Both the position numbers and the translations under genes were made by a program. Positions 9,257 through 20,031 of a stretch of 64,000 nt of DNA are shown here, piece by piece. This stretch comes from Tetradesmus obliquus. Its lineage: Eukaryota; Chlorophyta; Chlorophyceae; Sphaeropleales; Scenedesmaceae. Where the stretch lies: positions 1,820,501 through 1,884,500 of the forward strand of contig CP126191.1 of NCBI GenBank assembly GCA_030272155.1. The letters are read 5' to 3'. Under the pieces are notes generated by a model that was not told the DNA's origin, ran no database searches, and saw only the letters and a list, made by a program, of their open reading frames with translations. Position 1 is the first letter of the stretch, and each line of letters begins with the position of its first letter.

Positions 9257-12053
9257 AGGAGGGCAGACAGACTACACCTTCCCGTGCTGATATGAGGTAG
9301 CACCACATCAAGGGCGGCCACAGTAGGCACGCAATGTGAAGAAACCAAGACGAGGACAGGCAACATGCTCTGTGGCACCTGCTCATAATGGTGTGAGGAT
9401 GCGCCAGCAAGACCGGTGTGGGTAAGGGAAGAGGAGATGGCAAAAGCCTGGATGAAAGAGCACAGGCAACATGCTCTGTACAACCTGCCCACACTGGTGG
9501 GGGGTTGCAAAATCAAGGCCGGTGTACATACGGAAAATGGATGTGTCAGTATGTGTGATTATGAACACAGGCAAATGCTCTGTGCCGCCTGCCAACAGGT
9601 GTGAGGCAGCACCTCCATAGCTCGCACACAGAAGTGCAAATGCATCAGGTGGCAGAACGAAGCCAAGTGTGTGACAAGGTGCAAAGTATACTGCCAATAT
9701 GCAGCGGCGCTGCAAAACTGTGCGTGCCTCAAGCCAGCACGTAGCAGCTGCTAACAGCATAGCATAGACACAGTTCTGACAATCGGCAGGGCTGCATTGT
9801 GCACATTTGCGCAGAAGACAACAAGTGCTGCACGGATGGAGGCAGCCCCTCACGCAAAGCCACGTGCAGCATAGCTGCACACTGCAAAGGCGTCTCATGC
9901 CAAGCAAAGGTTCAACTAAGCGCAATGCATGTCGTACCAATTGTGCACCACTGCACCAACACATGACACACCAAACAAGGCGCGGACGCACAAGAAGGCG
10001 GGATGTGCAACTCCCCAAGCTTGCAGCAGGGTGATGCACCACATACCACGCGCTTAGTGTGCAGTGTGTGATGGGCTGAACCAAGACGCACTGCGATGGC
10101 AGCACCGGCTGTCCAATTGACATAGCCTTAACACAGTCTTGCCGCCGGCTACACACAAAACACAACGCCCTCGTCTGAGACAGCCACAGGCAACAAAGAT
10201 GGTAGGTTGATCCAACCAAATCGGACAGCTGCAAGCTTAGACTGCATTTCAAGACAGCCCAAGCACAGCAGCTGCAGTGGTTGCGCAATGTATCCTGACA
10301 GCCAACCCATCCGAATAAGGTTAGAGCCCGCACGCAACAATATTTGACGGCCACACCTGCATCAGGAGAAGAGAAAAGATCTGAGGGAGAAACTGCACAC
10401 CAGGACCTTCTGTGGCAGAGTACTTTCACCAATCATGCAGCCAGAGCAGCACCTGCTGAAAGCGCCATACAGGCGATCGCACTCAGCCCTGCCGGTTGGG
10501 TTGAGAGTCAAGCCGCAACACACAAGACATAACCCAACAAGCCACCATTGCCTTGCATATAAGGCTCAACACATCAGGACATACCATGGCTGAAAGCCTC
10601 GACAATTGGATTCCTCTGCTGGTGTAGCCCAAAAGCCCGCAGCGACACCACACCAAATACACAGACACCGCCTTGGCTGAACCAAACACAGGGATTGTGC
10701 CACAGATATCCTCAGCACTTGTGCTGACTGGGGTCGAACCAACCTGGATACATGCAGCAGCAGCAGCCGCATCTCCGCCACTCACTGAGCAGAAACCTAC
10801 AAGGCAACCTGTTTTGGTGACAGAAGCAGACAGGCGCATGACATGGATGCAGTGAACCTTTCATGTGATGTGAGGTGCCATTCCACGTGCACACGTGTGA
10901 ACGCTTGTGAAGGAGCGGAGCCACAGGCTGCTCTGACAAGGATATAACGCACCACAGGCCCATGCATATACCAGGCACACGACTGACCAAAGACAAGGGA
11001 GAATGGAGCAGCCGCTTGCTCCTCTGCAGCAGCTGCACACCATAGAGGCGCCGTAACTACCAACCGCCAGGACCTACTGCATAACTGAAGCCACTGTAGA
11101 CAGAATAGCACACAAACCTGTCTTGTCGCTGCAGTTAGGGTATTGCAGCATGTATGCTGCCATGCGCAAGGCAAATGGCAGTGCCTGCCCACCAAGCGCG
11201 TGCAGCGCACACGGCCTCAGCAATAGCCAAGTCGCTCGACAGCACCATGCACCATGCTCGATCAGCCCACACCTGGCAGGCATTGAGCATTGAGCATGCT
11301 CGATCAGCCCACACCTGGCAGGCATTGAGCATGCTCGATCAGCCCACACCTGGCAGGCATTGAGCATTGAGCATGGCTGCTGCGGGCAGACACGGCAACT
11401 GCCTCGACTGTGCTGCACTTGCACATCCCCACAGGCAACCAAGTACTTTACGCGACCCGCACCAAATTCTCCATAGCGCAACTGCCATGTGCACACGCAT
11501 GGCTGCAACAGAGGCAGGTACTGCCCTACTGAGCCCAACACTTACCACCCAAGCCTGCCACACCCAAGCCTAACACCCCCTGCCAAGAAAAGAGTCAACA
11601 ATGTTATTACGCCGGCCTGCACACGACTCGCGCAGGCCAACAGACGACGCTCCAACCCGGATAAGAATGGCATGTTGCTCACAACATGCAGTGCAGTACT
11701 CAGCAAACACTCAACCTTATCACCGAACCCTGATGGCACACCCTTGAACACCCGAACCCCGCATCCCCACAGCCCATGGCCCCAGAAACGTCTGAGGCAT
11801 AACACAACGGCCAAACCTATTCTCCAACCAATGCGGCAGCCATAGCAAATCACAAGTCAAGCCAAAACACAAGAAGCAATCGGGTGCATCAACAACTCGC
11901 CCTGCAGCAAACAGGTCTGCTGAGGGTATGGAAGCAGAGTGATCACCTTAGTAAAGTTACGCAGAAAGAAGAGAAGCGCCACTGGCCTCAGATGAGCCGC
12001 AAACGCACAAGCGCAGCACTCTGTCGTGAGCTGCAAACCCCAGAATGCGGGGT
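9257..12053. other. No recognisable gene; possibly decayed retroelement interior
   Basis: A 349-codon open frame (9383-10432, -) and several shorter ones exist, but none shows reverse transcriptase, RNase H or protease motifs. The position upstream of the integrase makes a heavily decayed element interior plausible. 11253-11375 is a minisatellite of three about 40-bp units. Confidence 0.4.
11253..11375. repeat. Three-unit minisatellite
   Basis: Three head-to-tail copies of CATGCTCGATCAGCCCACAC followed by CTGGCAGGCATTGAG. They differ in whether the terminal CATTGAG is itself doubled. Confidence 0.85.
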
Positions 12054-13911
12054 TCAGTAGAGCTGTGCCGCAAAACCTGCGGAGGCCCAGCTAGCGTCTG
12101 GCCCGCCGTGGCCGTTCAGCTGCTGCAGCAATGCATGCATGTCTTGCAGCACCACGAGCTCTGCCTGCAGCGCAGCAAACTGCGACTTCAGCAGGTGCAG
12201 GCGAGCTGCAGCGTGAGATGGCACGCCTGCTGCGGCTGACATAGCTGCTGGTGCTGCAGATGCGCAGATCGTCTTGTTGGTGTTGAGCGCAGTGGAATTG
12301 TCGCCAATGCAGCCCCATGAAGGCAGCTGCAGCTGCAGTGGCTGCTGCGGGACCGCTGGTGCTGCTGCTGCTGGTGCTGCTGCTGCAGCCGCTGCCAGCA
12401 GCTCATGCTCAAGCAGCTGCATGATGGAATCCTCATCGGCATCTTCCAGGTCCAGCTCGCTTGCAGCCAAGCCGTCAGCCGAGCAGCAAGCTTCGGCCAA
12501 CAGCGCAGCTGCATCAGCCGGCGCCGGGTGGCTTGCAGGTGCAGCAGTAGCCAGAGACATGGCGCATGCATCGCCGCAGCGCTGCGTGCTGTCGCTTGCG
12601 CAGCTGTTGCTGTTGGGGGTGGCTGCGGGCCATAGCTCGTAGAAGGTTGGGTGTGGTGAGGCTGCAGGTGAGGTGTCTTCGCTGCGCTGCGCTTCCAGGT
12701 GGCTGCTGTTGGTCCTGCGCTTAGCCAGGCTCATGCGGCAGCTGCGCTTCTTGCCCTGAGCCAGCAGCAGACACACAAACACACAGCAGACATACGGCAT
12801 TCAGTGCTTGCACTGCATGGCTGCCATCAGTGTGAAGCTGGGTAGCTTTCTAGCAGGCTGTTGCTTCTGTTCTTGATGAGGTTGAGCAGGTGGCAGTACA
12901 CTGACAGTAATATGCTGCGCCAGCAGCAGCGAAGGTTGCTCAAGAGCAGCGGTGGCATGTGTCACAATTCGAATATGCACATGTATGTAACATATGCAGC
13001 CAGCCGCACTCGCTTTGACGCTCTCGTGTGACAGTTGGCTCACCTGGAACCTGTTGAGCTGTTCCAGCTTGCCACACTGCAGTACAACAGTGCAGGCAAA
13101 TGCACAGCAGGATCAGCAGCAAGCTTGGGGTGAATGCGGTGCCGGGAAAGCAAAGGTTGTGCCAGGCAACTGGACTTGGACGGATCTTCTGCACTTGCTG
13201 ATGACACGGTAATGGCTACGGCTTAGGCGTTGCTGTTGTCTGCAGGCGCTAGGATGTATGGTGCACTGCCGGCTAGAGGCCAGAGGCCGGCCAGACGCCA
13301 TCAGTACATTGCAGCACATTTGCAGCACGTTTGCAGCACATCAACTAACCTGCTGGCAGAAGCGGTAGAGCTCGTTGCCGCCCCTCTTGCAGCGCACTGC
13401 GTCAGCCTGCACGCGCAGCAAGCAGCAGGCGGCGGCAGCAGAGTGGCAACGCAAGGAGCTCGCTGAGCCAGAGTACACACAGAGCGTGGTTGGCACCTCA
13501 GCTGCCCAGGCAGGCATAACATGCCGGCTGGTGCGCGCCCAGCTGGTGTACAAATGTCCTGCTATGCAGGGCGCCAGCTGGCGCGTGTGGGACTCATGCG
13601 TGTTGTCAGCCTACCTGCAAGTGCTCAGCGCACACCCTATCTGCTGGTATTTGCTGCATCGCTCATCAATGACGGCGTCGCAGCCGAGCACCTGCAGGAA
13701 AGCGTGAGATGCCCACAGCAGAAGCTGTCAACAGCAGGTCAACAGTGTTGGTCCAGTACCATGCACAACATACAGCTGTTGAGCTCTGCGTAGATTTTAG
13801 ATCACAAGAAGAGTTCAGCTGCCGTCCGACACCCAGCACGCCCGCCACAGCTAGCTCGCGTTCGTGCGCGCCGGAGGCACTACCCACCTTGCACAGTTTG
13901 CCTCTCGTCAT
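12054..13911 (-). CDS. SBP-box (SQUAMOSA-promoter-binding-like) transcription factor, with an apparent 1-nt deletion
   Basis: This is a plant/green-algal DNA-binding protein with the SBP domain at its extreme N-terminus. Exons on the minus strand: 13911-13888 (ATG; MTRGKLCK), 13691-13615, 13406-13350, 13076-13044 (a 33-nt microexon), 12755-12054 (TGA). All junctions are GT-AG and phase 0. The domain reads CKVLGC ... VCAEHLQ ADAVRCK ... RFCQQC|GKLEQLNRF|GKKRSCRMSLAKRR. Zinc site 1 is C-x4-C-x16-C-x2-H. In zinc site 2 the usual His after the CQQC pair is Glu. Exon 2 is one base short: the frame is kept only if one more G is present in the G-run at 13635-13637, where ATAGGGTGTGC would be expected as ATAGGGGTGTGC. 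With that base the protein is 297 residues. An in-frame TGA lies 39 bases before the ATG, so the short N-terminus is real unless there is an upstream intron. The C-terminal 230 residues are Ala/Gln-rich with an acidic patch. The start is the first ATG after that stop. Confidence 0.82.
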
Positions 13912-16307
13912 CCTCAAGAAATGGAAACAAACACCCGTGTACGTGTTTCAAGGGCGTGCAGCGCAAGCTGTTCGTTCAGGTGCGGGGAGCACAGAAAACG
14001 TGAAAGCGTGCAGCATGTGCAGGGGGGCGTTCGTGTTCCTCCGATAGACTGTACATCCTAAAAAAATGCAGCTGCGTCAAGCATCGACATCACAGATCGT
14101 GAAAGCACGACCAGCCACACCTGTTGGAACCAATAGGCAGCTGATACCCTGGATAATGGCAGCTCCCAGTGTGCTGTTATGTCTCGACTACTGAAACCAG
14201 GATGCAACCACTGCAAGCTGCACATGCACGCGTGCGCAGGCTTTTATGGGATTAAGATGAGGACAACGCTACCACGCCTACATACACTGGTGGCAGATTT
14301 CATTCAACAAACAAGGCAGTAGTTGAAAGATCCAAGGCATTCCAGACGCTACTGGAGCTACATACCTGATGAAAGACGTTCGTCACTGGCATAACCTAAA
14401 CCTCCTCTCCTTCTAACAGCTGCTGGTTGTGCTGTATGTTTGGGTTTCGGTAATTGTTGAAACAAAGCACGTCGAAATAGATGCATTCAAGGCAACTCGA
14501 CCGAAACTTCATCGCAGTGACTGTCTTCATAATCACGGTCACTCTCTTGGGTGCTCCCCAGGGCGATCACATGAGCGGAGCGATCGCATTCGCATGATTG
14601 CATGGCGACTAAATTTACAGTTTCTGAAGTTCGCCACAGTCTTGTGGGCCTGCGATAAATAATCAAGTCGTAGCTCAGCGTGAAGTGCAGCAGTGCTGCG
14701 AAGGCCAATTGATTGGTCAAGTTCCGTGATGCCCCTGCGGCTCTCGTACACCTGAAACCTGCACACAACAATGTTATATCAGCTATGAAGATCCAAGAGC
14801 GGCTGCGGAGGTGGCAGGATCCCAGCCTAGAATTTTCCGCAGCCTGCACTGCCTCGGAGTGCCCTGCTGAGCCTGCTACAGTGCTCAGCGCTTGTGTCAG
14901 TACCTGCAGCCACAAAGTTGCATGCACGCGGGGGTTACAACATGAGTAGTGAATTGCTGTCGCGGTTGTGGCTGACAGCAGTCCCTGCACGGCACCGCGC
15001 CGCACAGCAGCAGCGGGGTCCCCGGGTAGTGCTGCTGACCTGAGGATGCATCAATATGGTTGGCCGAAGGGTTGTCCCTTTACACGCCTCTCGTGCAGGC
15101 AGGCGGAGCTGGCCACTAGAGAGGACACCCAATGCTGCACTGCAGTTGGCATACTGACTCAGTTCTACTGCTGAACTGGGGAAACGGAACACGCAACCTT
15201 GCAAAGAGTGCAAAGAGTTACAACGTGCATGCAGGTCACACATTACAAGCACAATGCAACATAATGCGTACTCACACAGCTGGAAGGCATTGCTTTCAAA
15301 ACCCGCAGGAGCCCAGCAGTGACTGAAGCCGCTGAATAGACTCATCCTCGTGCGTCCTGCAGCAGTGAAGCTACGTAGCTAGTTGCATACAAATGGCCTG
15401 GAACAAGTTGTCCCAAGCCGTATCATGTGCAAAGGATCACGCTTCCTGCCAGTGAAAAGACAGGCTTAGGCGTGGTAAATGCATAACTGCGCACCTTCAA
15501 GCAATGCTGGACCAGAAGCCTCTCGCCCAAAGTGCCAGACAGCTGCGCTGGGGGCTGCATACACCAGCGGCCACTGCATCATGCGCCTGGATAGCATCTC
15601 AAGCGCACCATCAACACCCGGCTGCCCAGCAGGGTTGCGCTACATCCAGCTGCCTCGGCCGTCGCAAGGTGCCGACAAATGTGCACACCCATGCATGCAC
15701 AACTAACAAGGCAAGCTTCAGCACCAGACTCAGCATGCTAGAATGTTTTCAAAGCATTATGGCATGCTTTCAGAATACCGGTATGCATGGAGTACACCAG
15801 CAGCCTGAGGCAGCAGCCGCTGCCACAGCACTAACCGCAGTGCTGAAGTTTGCAGGCATGCCTTGCTGCATCCTGTTGAAGCAGGCACACAACACTCCAG
15901 CTGTCAAAAAGCATAACTAACACTCTCCTGCATGGTGCTGCTTGACATTTGGAGCTGACTCTGCCATGCGCAGAAAACTTTGTGCATGAGTCACCACAGC
16001 CGAAAGCAGCCCACCACCACAGTGGATGCCTCAAACTGTACCAGCTGCCCAAAAAACACAACTCCCTGTCACAACACTGGTAACTGGCATCAGCCGCCAC
16101 TGCATAGCTGAAGCAGGCAGCTGATGAACACAGGCAGCCCCGGGCGGACAACAGCATCACAACACAAGGCGGGAACCGCTGCCGCTAGCCAAATAACTGC
16201 ACGCAACCGCTCGACAACACACCGTAATAGAGTGCGTGTTGGTCATCAGCTGGTAGCGGCGGCCGCTGCTGCAGCTGCTGCAGCTGGTACTCTATGCAAC
16301 GCTGGCT
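13912..16307. other. Intergenic, no gene supported; contains one copy of a dispersed repeat
   Basis: Open frames up to 172 codons look non-coding. 15212-15274 matches 28043-28109 (see the repeat entry). No poly(A) signal for the gene at 16308 is found close to its stop. Confidence 0.5.
15212..15274 (+). repeat. Dispersed repeat, copy 1
   Basis: About 63 bases, beginning AAAGAGTTACAACGTGCATG, match 28043-28109 (AAAGAGTTACAGCGTGCATG...) with few differences, same orientation. On the opposite strand both read TTGTAA-like sequence. No terminal repeats or coding content are seen, so it is likely a fragment of an unidentified mobile family. Confidence 0.7.
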
Positions 16308-16997
16308 TCACTGCTGTGTGTCCTGCTGCTCCTCGCTGCTGCTGCCGCTGCCTGCTGCTGCCGCTGCTGCTGCTGGCTCTACTGCGAGGCCAAGCGGGAT
16401 GCCATACACTTCGCTCCACACGCCCTTCACTGCATACACGCTGACCACTGCAGCTACGTCTGCTGCGAAGATGAAGGGGAAGGACTTCCAGACGAAAGGC
16501 AGAGCTACGTTGATGAGGGGCACCAGCAGGAACAGCAGATTCAAGGCATCCTTCTCGCGCGGGGCACACTCCTTGGCCCTGAGCGAAGGAATAGTAAACA
16601 TCCAGATAGACCACATGCCCATGAGGCGCGCAATGCTGGGCTCATCCGTTGGGAAGATGACATTGAATGACAGCAGGCCTCCTGCAAGCAGCGCCACCCA
16701 GGCCTGCACCTCAAACACGTTGTACAGCACGCTGCCCTTGACTGCAGGGTTCTTGCCGGTCGAGCCCGAGGCACGTGGCGCAAAGGTGCCTGCTGTCTGG
16801 CGAGTGAGCTTTGTGAGCTGCTGGTCCAGGCTGGGCGTGTTGCTCTGCTCCTGCTGCTGCTCTGTGGCTGTGCTGCTGGCCTTGCTGGGGTCCTCTGCCC
16901 TGCATGCCACGCGCAGGCTGCGGCCAGCGAGCGGGGCTAGCTGCCGGGGTGCGGCTGCTCGCTGCAGAGAGGCAGTGGGGCACCTGGAGATTTGCAT
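16308..16997 (-). CDS. Conserved-looking chloroplast membrane protein, unrecognised
   Basis: A single-exon gene of 229 residues. The start chosen is the ATG at 16997 (MQISRCPTASLQRAAAP). It opens a Ser/Ala/Arg-rich, acid-poor stretch ending in VACRAED, a typical stromal transit peptide with a V-A-C-R cleavage context. The open frame continues 36 codons upstream but those read as 5' leader. Residues about 90-205 contain four hydrophobic segments: AWVALLAGGLLSFNVIF, LMGMWSIWMFTIPSL, LNLLFLLVPLINVALPFVW and FPFIFAADVAAVVSVYAV. The last two are separated by the charged KSF. The C-terminus is Ala/Ser-rich and low complexity. I do not recognise the family. The predicted place is the thylakoid or inner envelope. 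A neighbouring minus-strand gene (RRP15) lies 750 bp upstream. Confidence 0.75.
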   Translation of the reverse strand: MQISRCPTASLQRAAAPRQLAPLAGRSLRVACRAEDPSKASSTATEQQQEQSNTPSLDQQLTKLTRQTAGTFAPRASGSTGKNPAVKGSVLYNVFEVQAWVALLAGGLLSFNVIFPTDEPSIARLMGMWSIWMFTIPSLRAKECAPREKDALNLLFLLVPLINVALPFVWKSFPFIFAADVAAVVSVYAVKGVWSEVYGIPLGLAVEPAAAAAAAGSGSSSEEQQDTQQ

Positions 16998-17752
16998 GGT
17001 GTGGGTTGCTGCTGCTGTTGCTGTTGCAGTTGAACGAACAGACGAGGCAGTTGAGCGAACCAAGTGTATTATAAACCGCTTTAGTACTACGTGTAATGCG
17101 GCCAATTGAGGTGCTGGTCATGCATTTGAACAAGATCTTTCTTTGTCGAGTTCCGTTCTTGTGACGAGTGCTACATGACACCTTGCCCGTTTCCCCGCGG
17201 CTGTTCTCATTCCTAAGATCTAGAACATTTTAAATCAATGGGAGCTGAGTTGCGTGACCAATGTGCTGTTTGCGGCACAGCCTGCCTGCATGTGCGGTGC
17301 AGACTAGCAACGAAGCAGCTTGCCAAGTTGGCATGGAGCAGAAGCGCATGGCACGGTTTGAACAGGTTATCACGAAGGGTCTGAATGCGAAAAACAAGGC
17401 ATTTCAAGTTCGTTGTCTCAGTTGTCAAAGACAGGACGAAGGACGCTGTATGCTAGCCTGGCATCAGCCTGGAGGCTGGGCTGCTGCGTCAGGCCTGACC
17501 CTGGCTCAAAACTGTCATGCTCAGCGCCATGCAACAGGACCGCCAGCGTGCCTTGCTGGAAACGGACAGCACAAAAACCGCACAGCACCTTGCACAGTAA
17601 CAGGAGTAATGCTTTTCTGCAGCAGCTGCTGTGCCAGCTGACACCACGGCAACTACAACTAAATTCGTTCTTACACAACTCGCTCAGCCAAATGCTGATA
17701 CTGCAGTCATGATCATCAGCGAGCTCTAATCAGCTACAGCTGCAGAGGCGCT
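16998..17752. other. Intergenic between the plastid membrane protein and RRP15
   Basis: Contains the probable RRP15 poly(A) signal: TTACA at 17671-17675 reads TGTAA on the minus strand, about 80 bases after the RRP15 stop. Nothing else is recognised. Confidence 0.6.
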
Positions 17753-18584
17753 TTACCAGCCCTCTCCTTCTGAGTCCTCGTCATCGTCACTGCCAGCAAG
17801 CGCCTGCCCATTCACATCATCGTCACTGCCAGCTGCTGCTTTATCCCAGTCCTTCATCTTCACGCCTCCAGTTAAGCCAGGGAAGCCCTCCCCTAGCACT
17901 TCCCAGCCAGCACCACCATACTGCTGCTGCTGCTGCTGCTGCTTTGCGCCAGCCGCTGCTGCGCCTGCAGCCGCCGCTGCCGCATTGCCTGGCACCAGTT
18001 GCTCGCCGCCTGCTGCTGTTGCTGCTGCCACCTTTGCGCTCTTCGCCTTGAGCTCCGCCAGAATGCCTGCCTTTGCCGCACTGCCTGCCTTGCCTTTAGG
18101 AGCCTTAGCGCCGGAGGCCTCTGCCTCTCGCTTCTGCTTCTGCGCCTTGTTGACCGCATTGAACAGCAGCACCACGCCACGTGTGGCTAGCTTCTGCAGC
18201 TGCTTCTCGCGCGCGTCGTGCACAGGGTCTGCTCCCTTCTTTGGCACTTTCTGCAAGCACGGCAAAACACGGGGTTTGAAAGCAAGTGTTCAGCAAGAAG
18301 CTGCGGTAGCAGCAAGTCAGGTAGCTGCACCCTTCCTTGGCACTTTTCACAGGCCGCAGGCGCAGAGTTCATGATGGGATAGGGGCTAGCAGGAAGGAGC
18401 ACTGGCAAGCAGCAAAAGCGTGCACGAGATATCGCAGCACGTCACCAAACGCACGTGTGGTAACGGCAACACACACAACACAAGCAGCGACCTGCCAGTA
18501 GCATGCATGCTGACGCCTGGGCCTGCTGCGGCACCCTTGCAAGTGCTGTGGCTGCTGCTGCCACATATCGACATTGGAGTTGGA

Positions 18585-18624
<40 letters not shown>

Positions 18625-19651
18625 CTGGTGCTCACCAGGTGCCCTCGCTGCCGCATCTCCAGCCGCTGCTTCTTGGCCTGCCGCGCTGCTGCCTCATCTG
18701 CCTCTACCTCTGCCTTGCGCTTGGCCAGGCCAGCAGACTCCGACAGAATGACACCTGCAGGTGCTGCTGCTGCGGCGGCGGCTGCCTTGCCTGCTGGCTT
18801 TGACGTCATGATCTTGGCAAAGGCTTTTGCAAAGGATGCCGACTTTTCGCCCTCTAGGAATGATGCTGGCGGCTGCTGCCTGCGGCCGTCCTGCTCTTCT
18901 GAATCCTCTTCATCAGCCTGCTCTCCTTCTGATGCGCTGCTGCCTGGTGGCTCAACATCATCATCGCTGCCGCCGCCGCTGCTGCTGGGGTTATCTGCAT
19001 CTAGGTCTCTGTCATCATCTGAGACGCCGTCGCCCGCATCTGCGCCTGCGTCTGCTGCTGCTGCTGCATCATCGTCCTGCTGTTCTTCTGAGCCGAGTGC
19101 TTCTGCACCTGCATCGTCGCCTGCATTTGGAAAAGCACGCGGAGAGAAGCGCAGCAAGCAGCAACACAGCAGACAGCATGTCAGGATGCAAGTGCACGGC
19201 AAGGCTAGCGAAGTGCAGTTGTGGCATGGCGCTTGTAGGTGCAGCGCAGCACGCTGCCGGTTGCAGATTGCAGAGGTGCAGTGCGCTGATACTAGGACTG
19301 CAAGCCCAGGCTGGCAAGTTACAGTACCAGGCATGGAACCGCCCCGCAACACCAAGTGCTATGTTTGCTGACCAATGTCACATAGAAGGCGTGGAAACGC
19401 ACACTACACATCTAATTAGTGCAGCCCCTGAAGAGCCTGACATGGCGCCATGCACACTCACCGTCAACCTCTCCTGAACCACTGCCTTGAATAGCAGCCT
19501 GCTCGTCCTCAGAGTAATCCTCGGATGCACCTTCGTCACTGGATTCGTCTGCAAGGATGCCTGGATCCTCGAACTCTTCTTGCTCTGCTGCTGCTGCTGC
19601 TGCTGCTGGTGCTGCTGCTGCTGCCGTGTCGGGTGCTCGCCGCTTCCCCAT
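17753..19651 (-). CDS. RRP15: RRP15-like ribosomal RNA-processing protein
   Basis: RRP15 is a nucleolar factor of pre-60S assembly. Three exons: 19651-19462 (ATG; MGKRRAPDTAA), 19120-18636, 18250-17753 (TAA), phases 1 and 0, total 390 residues. The N-terminal third is acidic and low complexity (Asp/Glu/Ser-rich). The family core starts with FAKAFAKIMTSK and SAGLAKRKAEVEADEAAA, then KKQRLEMRQRGHL. It is continued by exon 3 with KVPKKGADPVHDAREKQL and LATRGVVLLFNAVNKAQ, the diagnostic RRP15 block. The C-terminus ends in Gly/Asp/Ser-rich acidic repeats (GSDDD). The first intron begins gtgagtg and the second begins gtgagc just before a (CTG)n tract. TGTAA at 17675-17671 is the likely poly(A) signal. 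Head-to-head with the gene starting at 20032, so 19652-20031 probably holds both promoters. Confidence 0.92.
18234..18346. repeat. Copy of the RRP15 exon-3 start inside intron 2
   Basis: CCCTTCTTTGGCACTTT at the real exon edge (18234-18250) recurs as CCCTTCCTTGGCACTTT at 18330-18346, 96 bp upstream in the intron (16 of 17 identical). The copy lacks the CTGCAG acceptor. Confidence 0.75.
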
Positions 19652-20031
19652 GGCTGCTGCTGTGGTCCAATCTCAAATTTATGTATAAATGTAAGCAATA
19701 AAGACGTCAACCAACAACTGGGCTTATCAGAATATCAGCAATGAGTGCGCTGCGGCGGGAACAAACACGGTGGGCGTGAAAGAGCACAGTAAAAAGTCCG
19801 ACAATTCTCTAAGATGCCTTGTACGGGCTCTTTAGGCTTACAGCGAAGCCGGCCTGTAGAATGTCAGTAACATTGGCAGGACACTGTTCAAGGTGTATCT
19901 GTCGTGGGCAAAGAAGTGCTCAGAGATCGCATGCATGGCACATGCTTCTTTGTTTCATCGTGTGTGCTGCGCGTTATCGCACCTTCGCATGCGGTGACCG
20001 TTTGTTGCAGCCATGCCATCCTGCAAGGCCG
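19652..20031. other. Bidirectional promoter region between RRP15 and the Q/A-rich gene
   Basis: 380 bp between divergent start codons. There is an AT-rich patch near 19675-19710 (aatttatgtataaatgtaag), close to the RRP15 start. No sharp promoter motif is called. Confidence 0.45.

Noticed and set aside
9383..10432. 349-codon open frame on the minus strand
   Set aside because: Long but with Cys/Leu/Trp-rich composition, no motif of RT, RNase H or protease, and no exon-like ends. Openness is probably chance in low-stop sequence.
10700..10760. GGTTCGACCCC on the minus strand, resembling a tRNA T-arm
   Set aside because: No matching acceptor stem, D-arm or anticodon arm could be built around it.
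18369..19371. Long plus-strand open frames opposite RRP15
   Set aside because: Shadows of RRP15 exon 2. The minus strand carries the recognisable family block and spliced frame.
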